Part shown: positions 42,911 to 52,200 of the stretch, in pieces
How positions within the stretch are numbered: the stretch's first letter is position 1
How the letters are laid out: every line of letters begins with the position of its first letter
IMG/VR virus record: IMGVR_UViG_3300020060_000010
Location: 19,546 to 83,545 of that record
DNA: 64,000 nt
Strand: one strand, 5' to 3'
Origin: a virus
Notes under the pieces: generated by a model
Database searches by the model: none
Told to the model about the DNA's origin: nothing
What the model saw: the letters and a program-made list of their open reading frames with translations, nothing else
Translations under genes and position numbers: made by a program

Positions 42911-44238
42911 GATACGCTGACTCCAGAAACGAATCCGCTTGTACCGTTCGCTGCCAGTGCGAAGAACTGGTCTCCGCCGTACGTACCTGACGCTACCACA
43001 AGTTTGGTACCACTGGCAAGGTCTGTGGCGGTAAAAGTATTGCCAACTCGCTTGAACTCTACCTTGCGACGTCCACCAGATCCGACAGGAGTAGTCTCGA
43101 TTGACCCGAGCAGGAGTGGAGCACCATTGTCGTTGCGGTAGATAGACATCTGCCCATTGCGGCGCCAGAGGACTCCGTAGCCGTACTGCTGGGACACAGT
43201 TGGACTGCTCTCGTCTCGCCAGACAGCATCCGGGCCAACGACTGCCTTGCCCTTGCCACAGCCTACAAACATGCCGAGCCAGCGAGTATCACTTGAACAG
43301 TTGCTGCCGTAGTCGAATGTTGCACGGATCTTGAAGTCGCCGTTGATGACCCCAGCCCATGTCTGGGTGAGTGAGCGGGTGCGAGAACCGACTGGGTTAC
43401 GCTTGACGGAAATCTTTCCGCGAGCCGCGTCCTGGAAGCTCCAGAGACGACCTGTGTTACCGTCCGCCACGTCTGCAGCGGTGACTCCTTCTTGCCAACC
43501 AGGGTAAGCGAAGCGCTTGGCATACGGATCGGCGGTCAATTTACGGCTCTGGCCGGAAACATACCACGGATCGTCAGAAATGAGACCGACTGCGCCTCTG
43601 TCATGGTCAAAATCGCCTTGGATCGGATCTTCGACAGTCCAGGTTGCCATCTTAAGGCCTGCAGCCTTGAAAGCATCGAAAGAAGACTGTGCTGTACCAC
43701 GCGAGATACCAATGTACTCGATACCGGCCGCCTTGATCTGTGCAGGCGTTTGAGCAACTGAACCCTGTACGAGGTACAAAGAGACCAAACCGGCGTCCGC
43801 GATGAGTGCGGCACTGTTATAGTCAAAGGAACTCAGGATAATGGAGCCCTGTAGCCCACGTGCGTTAATGGTCTCAATGATTTCTGCAGCCTCAGAGGCG
43901 TTCTTGGCCTCGACCAGCAGTGTTCGGCCTCCGAATTCGTCCAAAACCTCATCCCACAGGAGAGGAGTGCCGTAGTCGCCACCAGGAATTGGATTCTTGA
44001 CCTTGCCGCGCTTGAACTGGGCGCTGGTGAGGCTACTGACTGCACCAGTCACGCCAATCATGGTCCGGGTGACTGTTTCGTCGTGGATAACGGCGAACTT
44101 GCCGTCTGCTAGCTTACGCAGGTCAATTTCTGGTAGATACCCTGAGTTGGATGTTGCCTTGTAACCTTCTAGACAGTGTTCCGGGTAGATATTGGCTCCA
44201 CCTCTGTGTCCTGCGATCCATGGTGTCTTGATAGTCAT
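42907..44238 (-). CDS. glycerophosphodiester phosphodiesterase (GlpQ-like), 443 aa
   Basis: Catalytic domain in residues 1-255: HRGG (11-14), Y-P-E-H (17-20), E-I-D-L, VIHDETVTRT and LLVEAKNAS, the classical order, though the usual E-N after HRG is E-H here. It hydrolyses glycerophosphodiesters; bacterial GlpQ is an exo-hydrolase of glycerol-phosphate teichoic acid. C-terminal residues 260-443 form a beta-rich, possibly sugar-binding domain (DFKIRATFDYGSN; YGYGVLWRRNGQMS). No signal peptide from ATG 44238, which has AGGAAGCCA upstream. Likely virion-associated or released at lysis. Confidence 0.9.
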   Translation of the reverse strand: MTIKTPWIAGHRGGANIYPEHCLEGYKATSNSGYLPEIDLRKLADGKFAVIHDETVTRTMIGVTGAVSSLTSAQFKRGKVKNPIPGGDYGTPLLWDEVLDEFGGRTLLVEAKNASEAAEIIETINARGLQGSIILSSFDYNSAALIADAGLVSLYLVQGSVAQTPAQIKAAGIEYIGISRGTAQSSFDAFKAAGLKMATWTVEDPIQGDFDHDRGAVGLISDDPWYVSGQSRKLTADPYAKRFAYPGWQEGVTAADVADGNTGRLWSFQDAARGKISVKRNPVGSRTRSLTQTWAGVINGDFKIRATFDYGSNCSSDTRWLGMFVGCGKGKAVVGPDAVWRDESSPTVSQQYGYGVLWRRNGQMSIYRNDNGAPLLLGSIETTPVGSGGRRKVEFKRVGNTFTATDLASGTKLVVASGTYGGDQFFALAANGTSGFVSGVSVS

Positions 44239-44257
44239 TGGCTTCCTAGGTGTTGCG

Positions 44258-44539
44258 TTAGATGATGTAAGTGGTTCCAGGGGTCCAGAGGACAGCCAAA
44301 GGCCGCCTAGCAAAAAACCACTGAACGTTCGCCTGCTTAAGAATGACTGCTGGTTCAAGTAACTCCTCCTCCATGTCTAGTAGTGGCTTGGCCACAGTGT
44401 TAGCCCAGTAATCTACGTCATGCCACAGAGACCAGGTGTAGCCGATGTTGTCTCTCACAACTGCGTTGTCGCGCATGCCAGTAATCTTAGCTAGTAGAGC
44501 CAACCAGTCAGTCTCTTCGATTGCAAGATCAATGTTCAT
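44258..44539 (-). CDS. hypothetical protein, 93 aa, probably leaderless
   Basis: TATAAT six bases before the ATG and no ribosome-binding site. Trp-rich, mostly helical (TDWLALLAKITGM; YTWSLWHDVDYW). Precedes the phosphodiesterase gene, perhaps its partner. Confidence 0.75.
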   Translation of the reverse strand: MNIDLAIEETDWLALLAKITGMRDNAVVRDNIGYTWSLWHDVDYWANTVAKPLLDMEEELLEPAVILKQANVQWFFARRPLAVLWTPGTTYII

Positions 44540-44545
44540 GGGTCA

Positions 44546-44551
44546 ATTATA
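44546..44551 (-). promoter_or_regulatory. -10 element TATAAT for a leaderless gene
   Basis: Overlaps the stop codon of the 52-aa membrane gene; no clear -35. Confidence 0.6.
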
Positions 44552-44705
44552 CTCTGCGAGTTATGAAGAAGTAGATACTTGTCAGTACTGCTCCGATGAA
44601 TAGGCTTACATCCATGTTAAGGCCAAACATACCATAAACCATTGCTCCAAGGATGGCTGTCAGTACAAAGAACACGCCAACTGGATTATTTCTGTAGTAA
44701 TACAT
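44547..44705 (-). CDS. two-span membrane protein, 52 aa
   Basis: Spans at about 8-28 and 32-47, with YYYRNNP in front and TRRV at the end. AAGGAGAAAACC before the ATG. Not recognised. Confidence 0.78.
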   Translation of the reverse strand: MYYYRNNPVGVFFVLTAILGAMVYGMFGLNMDVSLFIGAVLTSIYFFITRRV

Positions 44706-44746
44706 GGTTTTCTCCTTAACTGTAGGTGTTTTCTTCTTCTACAGGG

Positions 44747-44775
44747 ACACTACATGCTGTTTTTCTACTTGTCAA
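44747..44775 (-). promoter_or_regulatory. promoter, TTGACA-N17-TAGTGT
   Basis: Serves the 52-aa membrane gene and the block beyond. A palindrome ATCTCA-N5-TGAGAT lies just upstream (44786-44802). Confidence 0.83.
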
Positions 44776-44785
44776 GTGAATCTCA

Positions 44786-44802
44786 TATTTTGAGATGATG
44801 AA
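44786..44802. promoter_or_regulatory. operator-like palindrome
   Basis: ATCTCA and TGAGAT arms with five bases between, next to the -35 of the promoter at 44747-44775. Confidence 0.5.
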
Positions 44803-44829
44803 CTTTGTAGTGATAACACTTACTAACTA

Positions 44830-44850
44830 CTCAAGTGTAAAATACTTGAG
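44830..44850. promoter_or_regulatory. operator-like palindrome over a -10
   Basis: CTCAAGT and ACTTGAG arms, seven-base centre, spanning the -10 (TACACT) of the promoter at 44834-44862. Best operator candidate in the window. Confidence 0.65.
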
Positions 44851-44862
44851 ATTTCGAGTCAA
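44834..44862 (-). promoter_or_regulatory. promoter, TTGACT-N17-TACACT
   Basis: Upstream tandem promoter for the minus-strand block 44705-41761. Confidence 0.8.
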
Positions 44863-44871
44863 CGAAAAGTT

Positions 44872-44889
44872 CTGATAAATAGTTTTATC
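44872..44889. promoter_or_regulatory. operator-like palindrome
   Basis: TGATAAA-TAGT-TTTATCA, seven-bp arms, about ten bases upstream of the -35 at 44857-44862. Confidence 0.5.
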
Positions 44890-44977
44890 ACTCGGTAACG
44901 ATTTGAAACTGTCATCTGGACCCGTACTTGGTACTCAGGAGATGAAAACAGGTTGGATCTGACAGTAGCACGCCTCA
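44890..44977. other. intergenic region with nested inverted repeats
   Basis: ACTGTCA (about 44911) pairs with TGACAGT (about 44960). Inside it CATCT/AGATG and GTAC-TTG-GTAC form a further stem. No ORF. Confidence 0.45.
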
Positions 44978-45021
44978 GAAACGAAAAATACCCCAGAGGA
45001 GAGACTGACTCTGAGGTATTT
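44978..45021 (-). terminator. rho-independent terminator
   Basis: On the minus strand AAATACCTCAGAG pairs with CTCTGGGGTATTT (one mismatch), followed by TTCGTTTC. Ends the unit with the 64-aa gene. Confidence 0.85.
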
Positions 45022-45026
45022 CCCGA

Positions 45027-45076
45027 CTAGAAAGGAGGTAGTTACCATGATACAGGCTTCAACTACTCAGTGTCAA
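45027..45076. other. overlapping plus-strand super-RBS and minus-strand promoter
   Basis: Plus strand: TAGAAAGGAGGT (45029-45040), complementary to the whole 16S rRNA tail, seven bases before an ATG at 45047 that opens 58 codons. Minus strand: TTGACA-N18-TATCAT (45047-45076), whose -10 is the complement of that start codon, and whose transcript would end at the terminator about 60 bases on. Confidence 0.6.
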
Positions 45077-45267
45077 GAACCGTCACGTAGATACATACCG
45101 ATGGAGTCAGCAGTAGTCTTCAAGGTACCTAGGTTACCAGGGGTCGCCTTCGGATTGGCATGGACGCCGTTCAGGAACCAGACAGCCAAGGTCATGGCCA
45201 GAACTCGTTCGTCATCTAGGTAGTCACCTAGGATTTCGCTCTTCAGAGCGTCAGATGGATCGCGCAT
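45073..45267 (-). CDS. hypothetical protein, 64 aa
   Basis: Helical with an acidic start (MRDPSDALKSEILGDYLDDE) and a hydrophobic centre (VLAMTLAVWFLNGV). AAGGA lies 12 bases before the ATG. The antisense frame at 45047-45223 has a far better ribosome-binding site, so which strand is coding is uncertain. Divergent from the late genes. Confidence 0.6.
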   Translation of the reverse strand: MRDPSDALKSEILGDYLDDERVLAMTLAVWFLNGVHANPKATPGNLGTLKTTADSIGMYLRDGS

Positions 45268-45340
45268 TATATGATATTCCTTAGTAATTTTGATGTTGAT
45301 GCGATAAAATATATTATAGCGTAATCTTTAGGAGATAATA

Positions 45341-46135
45341 GTGCCAAATCAGAAGTTGAAGTTGACCAAGCGTCCTTTGATTGCACCCAAGCAGCAGCAG
45401 GTTGTTGAGTACAACGGAAACACGAAGTATGACTGGCCAGCTATCAAGGCTGAGTACATCGGCGGTTACGAGAAGGAACCCGGTGTAATCTACTTCCCGA
45501 ACACGAAGGAACTTGCGGAGCGCTACCCCGATGTTCCGTACGGTCAGATTCGTAACCGCTGCTCCAAGGAGAAATGGGAAGAGTACAAGCAGAAGGCCAT
45601 GCGAGCCGCTGCTGTTGCTCGCCACAAGGAACAACTCAAGCGCATGAACAACGCCGCCATTTTGTTCGATCAGAACGTGGCCGACGATGCTGCCTTCGCC
45701 ATCAACCTGCTCAAAAAGCAGATGATCCAGTTCGGCAAAATCATGGATCATGACGAAGCCCGCCTGGTTGACATTTTTGAGCGAATCGACGCTGGCGAGG
45801 ATGTAAGCTTCAACGAGTTCAAACCTCTCGTCTCGCCATCTGCGTGGGAATCGATGGGCAAGGCATATGCACTCTTTGTCGAGGTGGGCCGCAAGGCACT
45901 CGGTATCAAGGACGACGAGCCAGCCATCCACCAGCAGGTCAATATCGAGGTCACCCACAACACGACTGTTACACAGGAGCTTCAGAAGAACGACCCAGCC
46001 CGTCTGGCCGCACTTCAAAGAATCTTCCAGAACCAGAACCTTATCCTTCCGGCCGGTGATACAGTAGATGCTGAGATTGTCGAGCCAAAGGAGATTACAG
46101 ATGGAACTGACGAAGAACTTGACGACGAAGACTGA
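45341..46135 (+). CDS. putative small terminase subunit, 264 aa, GTG start
   Basis: First gene of the late block and directly upstream of the large terminase region. Residues 30-80 fit a helix-turn-helix with YDWPAIKAEYIGG, YPDVPYGQIRNRCSKEKW, the DNA-recognition layout of small terminases. Coiled-coil middle and acidic tail (DGTDEELDDED). TTTAGGAGATAATA before GTG 45341. Confidence 0.8.
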   Translation: MPNQKLKLTKRPLIAPKQQQVVEYNGNTKYDWPAIKAEYIGGYEKEPGVIYFPNTKELAERYPDVPYGQIRNRCSKEKWEEYKQKAMRAAAVARHKEQLKRMNNAAILFDQNVADDAAFAINLLKKQMIQFGKIMDHDEARLVDIFERIDAGEDVSFNEFKPLVSPSAWESMGKAYALFVEVGRKALGIKDDEPAIHQQVNIEVTHNTTVTQELQKNDPARLAALQRIFQNQNLILPAGDTVDAEIVEPKEITDGTDEELDDED

Positions 46136-46304
46136 TCGCATGGTTGTTCCAGGCTGGCTTACGTTTGACTTGGCCGTAGAAGCCTGGAATAAACATACTG
46201 AAGGTATTCCTTATGTCAAGTACCTTCTTGAGAAGTACAAGAAGTTCACACTGATTGCCGACAAGAAACCAGAGCCGGAAGCCAAACCGAATGACACAGA
46301 CTGA
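46101..46304 (+). CDS. hypothetical protein, 67 aa
   Basis: AAAGGAGATTACAG ideally precedes ATG 46101, inside the small terminase gene by 35 bases. Helical, basic (VKYLLEKYKKFTLIADKK). Located between the two terminase genes. Confidence 0.75.
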   Translation: MELTKNLTTKTDRMVVPGWLTFDLAVEAWNKHTEGIPYVKYLLEKYKKFTLIADKKPEPEAKPNDTD

Positions 46305-48783
46305 ACAAGAGTACGCAGAGCAGCTACATGCCCTGCTCCAGCCGAGAATCCTTGATGAATACGCAGTACACGTACCACACCCTGCCCAACAGGTAGCTCT
46401 TGCCCTCCCGGCGAAGGAGATGCTGTTTGGTGGTGCTGCTGGTGGTGGAAAGGCCCTGGCCTTGGATACACCTATTCGCACACCACTTGGCTGGACCACC
46501 ATGAGTGATCTACCTATCGGTGCGCTGGTTTATGACGAAAATGGAGAGCCTTGTAAGGTTGTCTGGAAGTCGGAGGTCCAAGAAGGCCGTCCGTGCTATC
46601 GAGTTCAGTTTTCTGACGGATCAGAAATTGTAGCCGACCAGGATCACAAATGGTCTGTTGGGTTAGCAGGCAGCCGAAATCAGAGCCAACACATCAAGAC
46701 TACTGGCGAAATGTTTCGCACTATGGAAACAGCCAAGAGGGTCAAATTCTATATCGACGTAGCCCGCCCGCTTTTCCAGTTCAAGGAAGAATACCCAATT
46801 GATCCGTATATCATGGGCTATTGGCTTGGTGACGGGGATACCAGACGAGGCTATGTGACAATTGGTGATTCAGATTTCGAATCAGTCTCGGCACTGTTTG
46901 AAGCTTGTGGTGAAACTCTTACCAAGCTCGCGCCTATGCATTACAAGGTCGAAGGCTTGACCAAGCGTCTAATTTCTCTTGGTATCGTTGGACCGCAGGC
47001 TGTTGACGGAGTCAAGATGACACCGCGACCAAAGCGCATTCCCCGTCAGTATATCGAAGAAGGCAACATTGAGCAGAGACTCGCACTGCTCCAGGGCTTG
47101 GTTGATAGTGACGGATTTGTAGACTCGGACATTGAACTAACAACAGTCAGCGCCGAATTGGCTAAAGACTATCTCGAACTAATTTTATCTCTCGGTATCA
47201 AGGCGACGATTCGTGAAGGTGTCGCAACTTTGAATGGCCGGATCATCGGCCCAAAGTATCGAATCAAGTTTGTTACCGATATGGAAAGCGCTCGACTACC
47301 GCGCAAGCTGGCTCGCCAAAAAGTTGACGGATTTAGAGGCACACACAACAAGCGATACATTACTGCCATTATCGCTACAGAATCCGTACCAGTACAGTGT
47401 ATCGGTGTAGACTCGCCAAGTCACTTGTATCTCGCTGGACGCGAATTAATTCCGACCCACAACAGCGACTTCCTCCTGATGGCTGCTCTCCGCTACGTGG
47501 ACGTGCCTGGATACTCTGCCATTCTGTTCCGTCGTACGTACAAGCAGCTTATCGAATCAGGCGCTATCCTTGACCGTTTCAAGTCTTGGATGGCTGGCAA
47601 GAACGTGAAAAAGGAAGAGCGAGGCATGACCTGGGTCTTCCCTTCCGGCGCCAAGATTCGCTTTGGACACATTCACCGTGAAGCCGACAAGTACAACTAC
47701 CAAGGTGCTGAATTCCAGTTCATCGGATTCGATGAGGCCACGATGTTCGAGCCTGACATCTACACTTGGGCATTCTCTCGTCTCCGTAAGCCAACTGTGT
47801 CGTGCAACTACTGCTCGTTGCCTCTGACCGGCGCTAAGAATGGCTTCATCCATCTGGCTAGCCAGAAGGAAGCCTGCAATACACCCATGCCGGATGAGCG
47901 AGTGTTGAACCAGTACTCTCCTGCCGAGCGCGACGGAATGACTGTCTTCGACCTGCCACTACAGGTCATCGCTACCGCCAACCCTGGTGGTCTATCTCAT
48001 GAGTTCTTCAAGGAACGCTTCGTAGACCCAGCAGACCCAGACCTTCACGATGAAGAGGAAATGGCCGCGCGCAAGCAGCGCGCCTATATTCCTTCGACCA
48101 TTCGTGACAACCCTTCTCTTAACCAGGAAGAGTACATGGCTACTCTTCAGAACCTATCAATGGTTGACCGTGAGCGCTACCTGAACGGTGACTGGGAGAT
48201 CCTGGAAGAAGGCAATCTGTTCAAGGCCAGCGACTTCCAGTATGTGGAGCGAGGTCCAAGTCCGGATGACGTTAAGTCTCGTGTGCGATTCTGGGACTTC
48301 GCGGCGTCCGATGGTCAGCACTCTGACTGGACAGCCGGAGCACTCTGCTCTATCACCAAAGACGGCCGATGGTTCATTGAGGACATGAAGCGGGTCCGCG
48401 CACTACCTCCAGACGTGGAGAAGCTGGTCAAGAAGACAGCACAAGAAGATGGTATCGGAGTCCGCGTCTATTCCGAGCAGGAGCCTGGCTCGTCCGGTAA
48501 GGCTCTCGTATCTTACTACAAGCGTCACGTTCTCGCTGGCTGGAGATACGACGGAGTCCGCAGTACCGGCAGTAAGACTGACCGCGCTGGCTCCCTCGTC
48601 TCACAGACCGAAGGAAAGAATGTCTACCTCGTCAAGGCATCTTGGAACAAGGCTTTCACTACCGAAGCGAGCCTGTTCCCGGTCGGCGCACACGACGACC
48701 AGGTGGACGCTGCAGCGGGTGCATTTGTAGCAATGACAGTGAACGCAAAAAGAAAAGTGCGACTTGTTACCAGATACAACTAA
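46291..48783 (+). CDS. terL: large terminase subunit with intein, 830 aa
   Basis: Packaging motor ATPase/nuclease. Walker A FGGAAGGGK at residues 46-54 is split by an intein inserted right after the lysine; the C-extein resumes SDFLLMAAL at 392. Walker B FIGFDEATMF near 478. RNase H-like nuclease: FWDFAASDGQHSDW near 666, YSEQEPG near 730 and DDQVDAAAG near 802. Mature extein is about 493 residues, normal for the family. ATG 46291 overlaps the upstream gene by 14 bases. Confidence 0.95.
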   Translation: MTQTEQEYAEQLHALLQPRILDEYAVHVPHPAQQVALALPAKEMLFGGAAGGGKALALDTPIRTPLGWTTMSDLPIGALVYDENGEPCKVVWKSEVQEGRPCYRVQFSDGSEIVADQDHKWSVGLAGSRNQSQHIKTTGEMFRTMETAKRVKFYIDVARPLFQFKEEYPIDPYIMGYWLGDGDTRRGYVTIGDSDFESVSALFEACGETLTKLAPMHYKVEGLTKRLISLGIVGPQAVDGVKMTPRPKRIPRQYIEEGNIEQRLALLQGLVDSDGFVDSDIELTTVSAELAKDYLELILSLGIKATIREGVATLNGRIIGPKYRIKFVTDMESARLPRKLARQKVDGFRGTHNKRYITAIIATESVPVQCIGVDSPSHLYLAGRELIPTHNSDFLLMAALRYVDVPGYSAILFRRTYKQLIESGAILDRFKSWMAGKNVKKEERGMTWVFPSGAKIRFGHIHREADKYNYQGAEFQFIGFDEATMFEPDIYTWAFSRLRKPTVSCNYCSLPLTGAKNGFIHLASQKEACNTPMPDERVLNQYSPAERDGMTVFDLPLQVIATANPGGLSHEFFKERFVDPADPDLHDEEEMAARKQRAYIPSTIRDNPSLNQEEYMATLQNLSMVDRERYLNGDWEILEEGNLFKASDFQYVERGPSPDDVKSRVRFWDFAASDGQHSDWTAGALCSITKDGRWFIEDMKRVRALPPDVEKLVKKTAQEDGIGVRVYSEQEPGSSGKALVSYYKRHVLAGWRYDGVRSTGSKTDRAGSLVSQTEGKNVYLVKASWNKAFTTEASLFPVGAHDDQVDAAAGAFVAMTVNAKRKVRLVTRYN
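46453..47463 (+). mobile_element. intein with LAGLIDADG endonuclease in TerL, 337 aa
   Basis: Begins with alanine (ALALDTPIRTPLGW) in place of the usual Cys or Ser, and ends LIPTHN followed by extein Ser. Splicing block features are present: D-T-x-I-x-T-P near the start, H-L-Y-L-A near the end. Two LAGLIDADG helices at IMGYWLGDGDT and LLQGLVDSDGFV indicate an intact homing endonuclease. Insertion exactly in the P-loop means terminase is inactive until splicing. Confidence 0.93.
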
Positions 48784-48790
48784 CGCTTGA

Positions 48791-48796
48791 TATAAT
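48791..48796 (+). promoter_or_regulatory. -10 element TATAAT for a leaderless gene
   Basis: Seven bases before ATG 48804; eight bases past the TerL stop. Confidence 0.6.
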
Positions 48797-48803
48797 TGAT
48801 ATC

Positions 48804-49019
48804 ATGACGAGACCGATTGTAATCACTGGGCTAAATCTGTCCGATGGGCAGAAGGTTCTACTCATGACTCCAGAGTACCTGGACGCCGAAGATTCAGACG
48901 CCATTAGTGAGAAGATGCACGAACTTTTCCCTGGGGTGCAGTTCTTTATTTTGTCCGGTGGATTTCAAGCTTTAACGTTCGGTAAAGACGTAGACATGGT
49001 AATTGGAGAAGTAGAGTGA
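48804..49019 (+). CDS. hypothetical protein, 71 aa, possibly leaderless
   Basis: No ribosome-binding site; TATAAT seven bases upstream. Pattern RPIVITGLNLSDGQKVLLMTP suggests a ferredoxin-like fold (quoted in part: VITGLNLSDGQKV). Located between terminase and portal. Confidence 0.75.
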   Translation: MTRPIVITGLNLSDGQKVLLMTPEYLDAEDSDAISEKMHELFPGVQFFILSGGFQALTFGKDVDMVIGEVE

Positions 49020-49207
49020 GTAGTCCAGAGCAGATTGTACCTAAAGAAGTAGTCATTAGCAAGGAATTTATTTCTATTTTGGCTATTGTTTTTGGTACCC
49101 TTGTACTATCGCTTGGTTGCGGCTTCGCTTTGGGTTGGCCGTTCGGGCTGATCGTAACAGGAGTGGTTTCAACAGTGTTCGGTTTCATTCTCGGCCTAAG
49201 TAAGTAA
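49016..49207 (+). CDS. two-span membrane protein, 63 aa, GTG start
   Basis: Spans at about 21-38 and 41-61. GTGA overlap with the previous gene. A membrane protein between terminase and portal is unusual; not recognised. Confidence 0.75.
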   Translation: MSSPEQIVPKEVVISKEFISILAIVFGTLVLSLGCGFALGWPFGLIVTGVVSTVFGFILGLSK

Positions 49208-49215
49208 GGTAAACA

Positions 49216-52200
49216 ATGGGCTTTCTCGACAATGTGTTTCGTAAGAGCGTAAGCTCTGAGGTTGAGACCAAGAAGCGCGGATTCGTAAACTTGGGTGGCG
49301 GAAACTTCGGTTTCGGCAACGGATACGACCGTGGCAGTAAGTGGGATGACTTTGAGTACGCCCAAGACCGTGGTTTGGACCTTGTTGTTTGGGTATATCG
49401 CTGTGTAGACGCTATCGCGAACAGCCAGGCTGGCGTCACTATCAATACTCACAAAAAAGGTGATCCTCTCAACTCATTCGTTGAGATGGACAACGTCTTC
49501 AATATCTTGAACTCTTGGTCCAACCCATACGAGAACTCATTCAACTGGCGTTACCGCCTAACTGCCCAACTACTTCTTTCTACCCAGGGTGCCTTCATTG
49601 AGGTCTCTAAGACCGCAAGTGGCAAGATTATGCATGCCTACCTGCTTAACCCAGGTCAGGTTGAGGTCGTTCGTCACCCCACCCAGTTCGTGGACCACTA
49701 CAAGGTCAACCGTGGAACTCATATCGAAGAGGTTCCCAAGGACAATATCATCTGGGTCATGATTAAGCCTCGCCCAGGCGACCCTTACACACAGATGACT
49801 CCGATTACTTCCGCCGGTGTCGCAATCGATACTGACTATCTCGCCCGCAAGTTCAATGCTAACTTCCTGAAGAACGATGGCCGCCCCGGAATGCTTATTG
49901 CCATCAATGGCGACGCGGACCAGGACACCACCGCTGAAATTCTTGACCAGTTCAGAGGCGGTCCTGCTGCAGCCGGTATGCCGGTTGTCATCGAGGCAGA
50001 CGGCATGGACGTTATCGACATGCAAGGTAAGCCACGCGATGCACAGTGGGAAGAAGCCATTGCGAGCGCCAAGGATACAATCCTTGCTGCATTCGGTGTG
50101 CCAGAGTCTGTCCTTGGTAACGCCTCCGGCCGATGCCTCCGTGCTTCTGAGAAGGTTCACCTGGCCAACGGTTCTATCAAGAAGGCCGAAGAACTTGTCG
50201 GTCAGACCGTTGAACTTATGCAGACCTGGAAGGGCACCAACCAAAAGGTCAATGCCCGCGTCGAGTACGCAGCCAAGGAACCAATTTACAAGCTGACTAC
50301 ATTTTCTGGTCGCACCATCGAGACCAATGGCGAGCACCCTCTCTACATGGCTACCTGTAGCGCGTGGGGAAAGTTTAAGCGTGACTTCTACGCGCACGCA
50401 TGGACACCCATGCATGCAATCAGCCTCAACTACAAGCGTCACGACGCGGTTGGTGACGGAACTTACACCGAGGTCGCTATCCCTCTTCACTTTAATGATG
50501 AAGATGGACCAGATTTCAACTTTGATGACGCTTTCGAAGATGGAAAGAACCTTGACGTAGTTCCTGACTACATCTTCAAGGCCAGCGCTGAAACCAAGCG
50601 TTCTTTCCTTTCCGGCGTCTACTCAACTCATGGTCGTGTTTCACAGCACACAGCGTTTGATGTAGTTGTCCCAAGCCTCCAGTACGCCTCAGATCTTCAG
50701 ATTATCCTTCAGCGTCTTGGAATTAATGCTTATGTCAATACAAAGAAGCTAACTCGCGTCGTTTCTATCGGTGGCAAGGTCAATATCGTCAATTTCTTGG
50801 CTCAGGTCGAGATTGTTGGCGACAACGAGGCCAAGGCCATCGCAGTTTTTGAGCGTCTGTCTACCGACACAACTCGTGAAATCAACTTCCACCGCTCCGA
50901 TGACCTTCCAGAAGGCTTCATCTGGGACCGAATTGCAGACGTTGAGCTAATTGGCGTGGATCAGACAGTTGCTATCACCATCAACAAGGGCGACAACAGC
51001 TACCTGTCCAGCTTCCTTGAGCACAATACCTACTCTAACGCTGAAACTGAGAACGAAGGCTTCTGGGTTGGCACCATGAAGCCTCACTGTCAGGCAATTT
51101 CGCGTGGACTTGAGCCACTAACTGGTTCAATCACTGACGATATTACCTTGAAGTTCAATTTCAACGAGATTGACGTTCTTGAGCGCGTCGAGCGCAAGCG
51201 TCTTGACACAGTTAAGCAGGATTGGGCTTCCGGAGCACTAACTCAGAACGAATATCTTGAGGCTATCGGTCGTCCACGCGTCAAGGACCCACTTGCTGAC
51301 GTTTATATGTTGCCGAATGGCCTTCCAATTGGTGATCCTGACAACGTTCAGGCATACTGGGATGCTATGCGCCTACTTTCCGAGATTCAGGCTCCAAAAC
51401 AGCAAAATATGCTTGGTGCAAGCCCATTTAGCTCTAACGGAGCTATTGGTGATGGCATTGTCGGCGGTCGTAATGATATGATTACCGGTCAGACAGCAGC
51501 AGTTGGTATCAACAGCGGTCAGACCATCAACCAGCAGGCCGCTCGTACTCTCCGCTCTGCCAATCACAATAATACGACACCGGCTGCAGTGAACCCGAAC
51601 GCCGTAACGGCCGTGTCTGACCGTGTTTCGCAGCTAATCAACAAGACTGATGAAGTTGAGGCTGTTATCGAGGTCAAGCAGATCGATATGAGCGATCCTC
51701 ACAAGAATGTGCGCCACAGAATGCACGGATTCCTTGAAGGATGCCTCGAATCTTGGTCCAGCAGACAGATTAGTGTTGTTTCCGACCGCGTGAGCCACGT
51801 CAAGGTCCGCAAGGGAACTCGTCACTGGGACGGCGAGACAAAAGTAGACCGCGTACTCGATACTGGCTACATTGTCGAGCAGGATCAGTGGATTACTGAC
51901 CTCAAGGCAAACATCGCTCCATCTATCCGTAAGACACTTCGTGACCGCGCGTTCGATATTGCTACCGAACTCAAGGAAAACGGTCACGTACGTCCCAAGC
52001 CTGGCTCAGGCGCACTGGAGACCCTCCTAGGTGAAGATTACAGTGACCAGATCAAGGCAATCGCAGATTGCGCAGTAGATTACGTCTCTGAGTCAGCCAA
52101 GAGTCAAACTGAACTTGTTGCCAAGCACATTTCGATCCTGGACAGCGACAACCGCTCAATTGATGAGATCAAGTCCACTCTGGATTCCGAGACCTTCGAT

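Noticed and set aside
45314-46141. Long minus-strand ORF antisense to the putative small terminase gene
   Set aside because: The plus frame has a good start site and fits the late operon; the antisense sequence is a codon-bias shadow.
49570-50490. Minus-strand ORF of 306 codons under the portal gene
   Set aside because: Overlaps conserved portal and intein motifs on the plus strand; no start signal.
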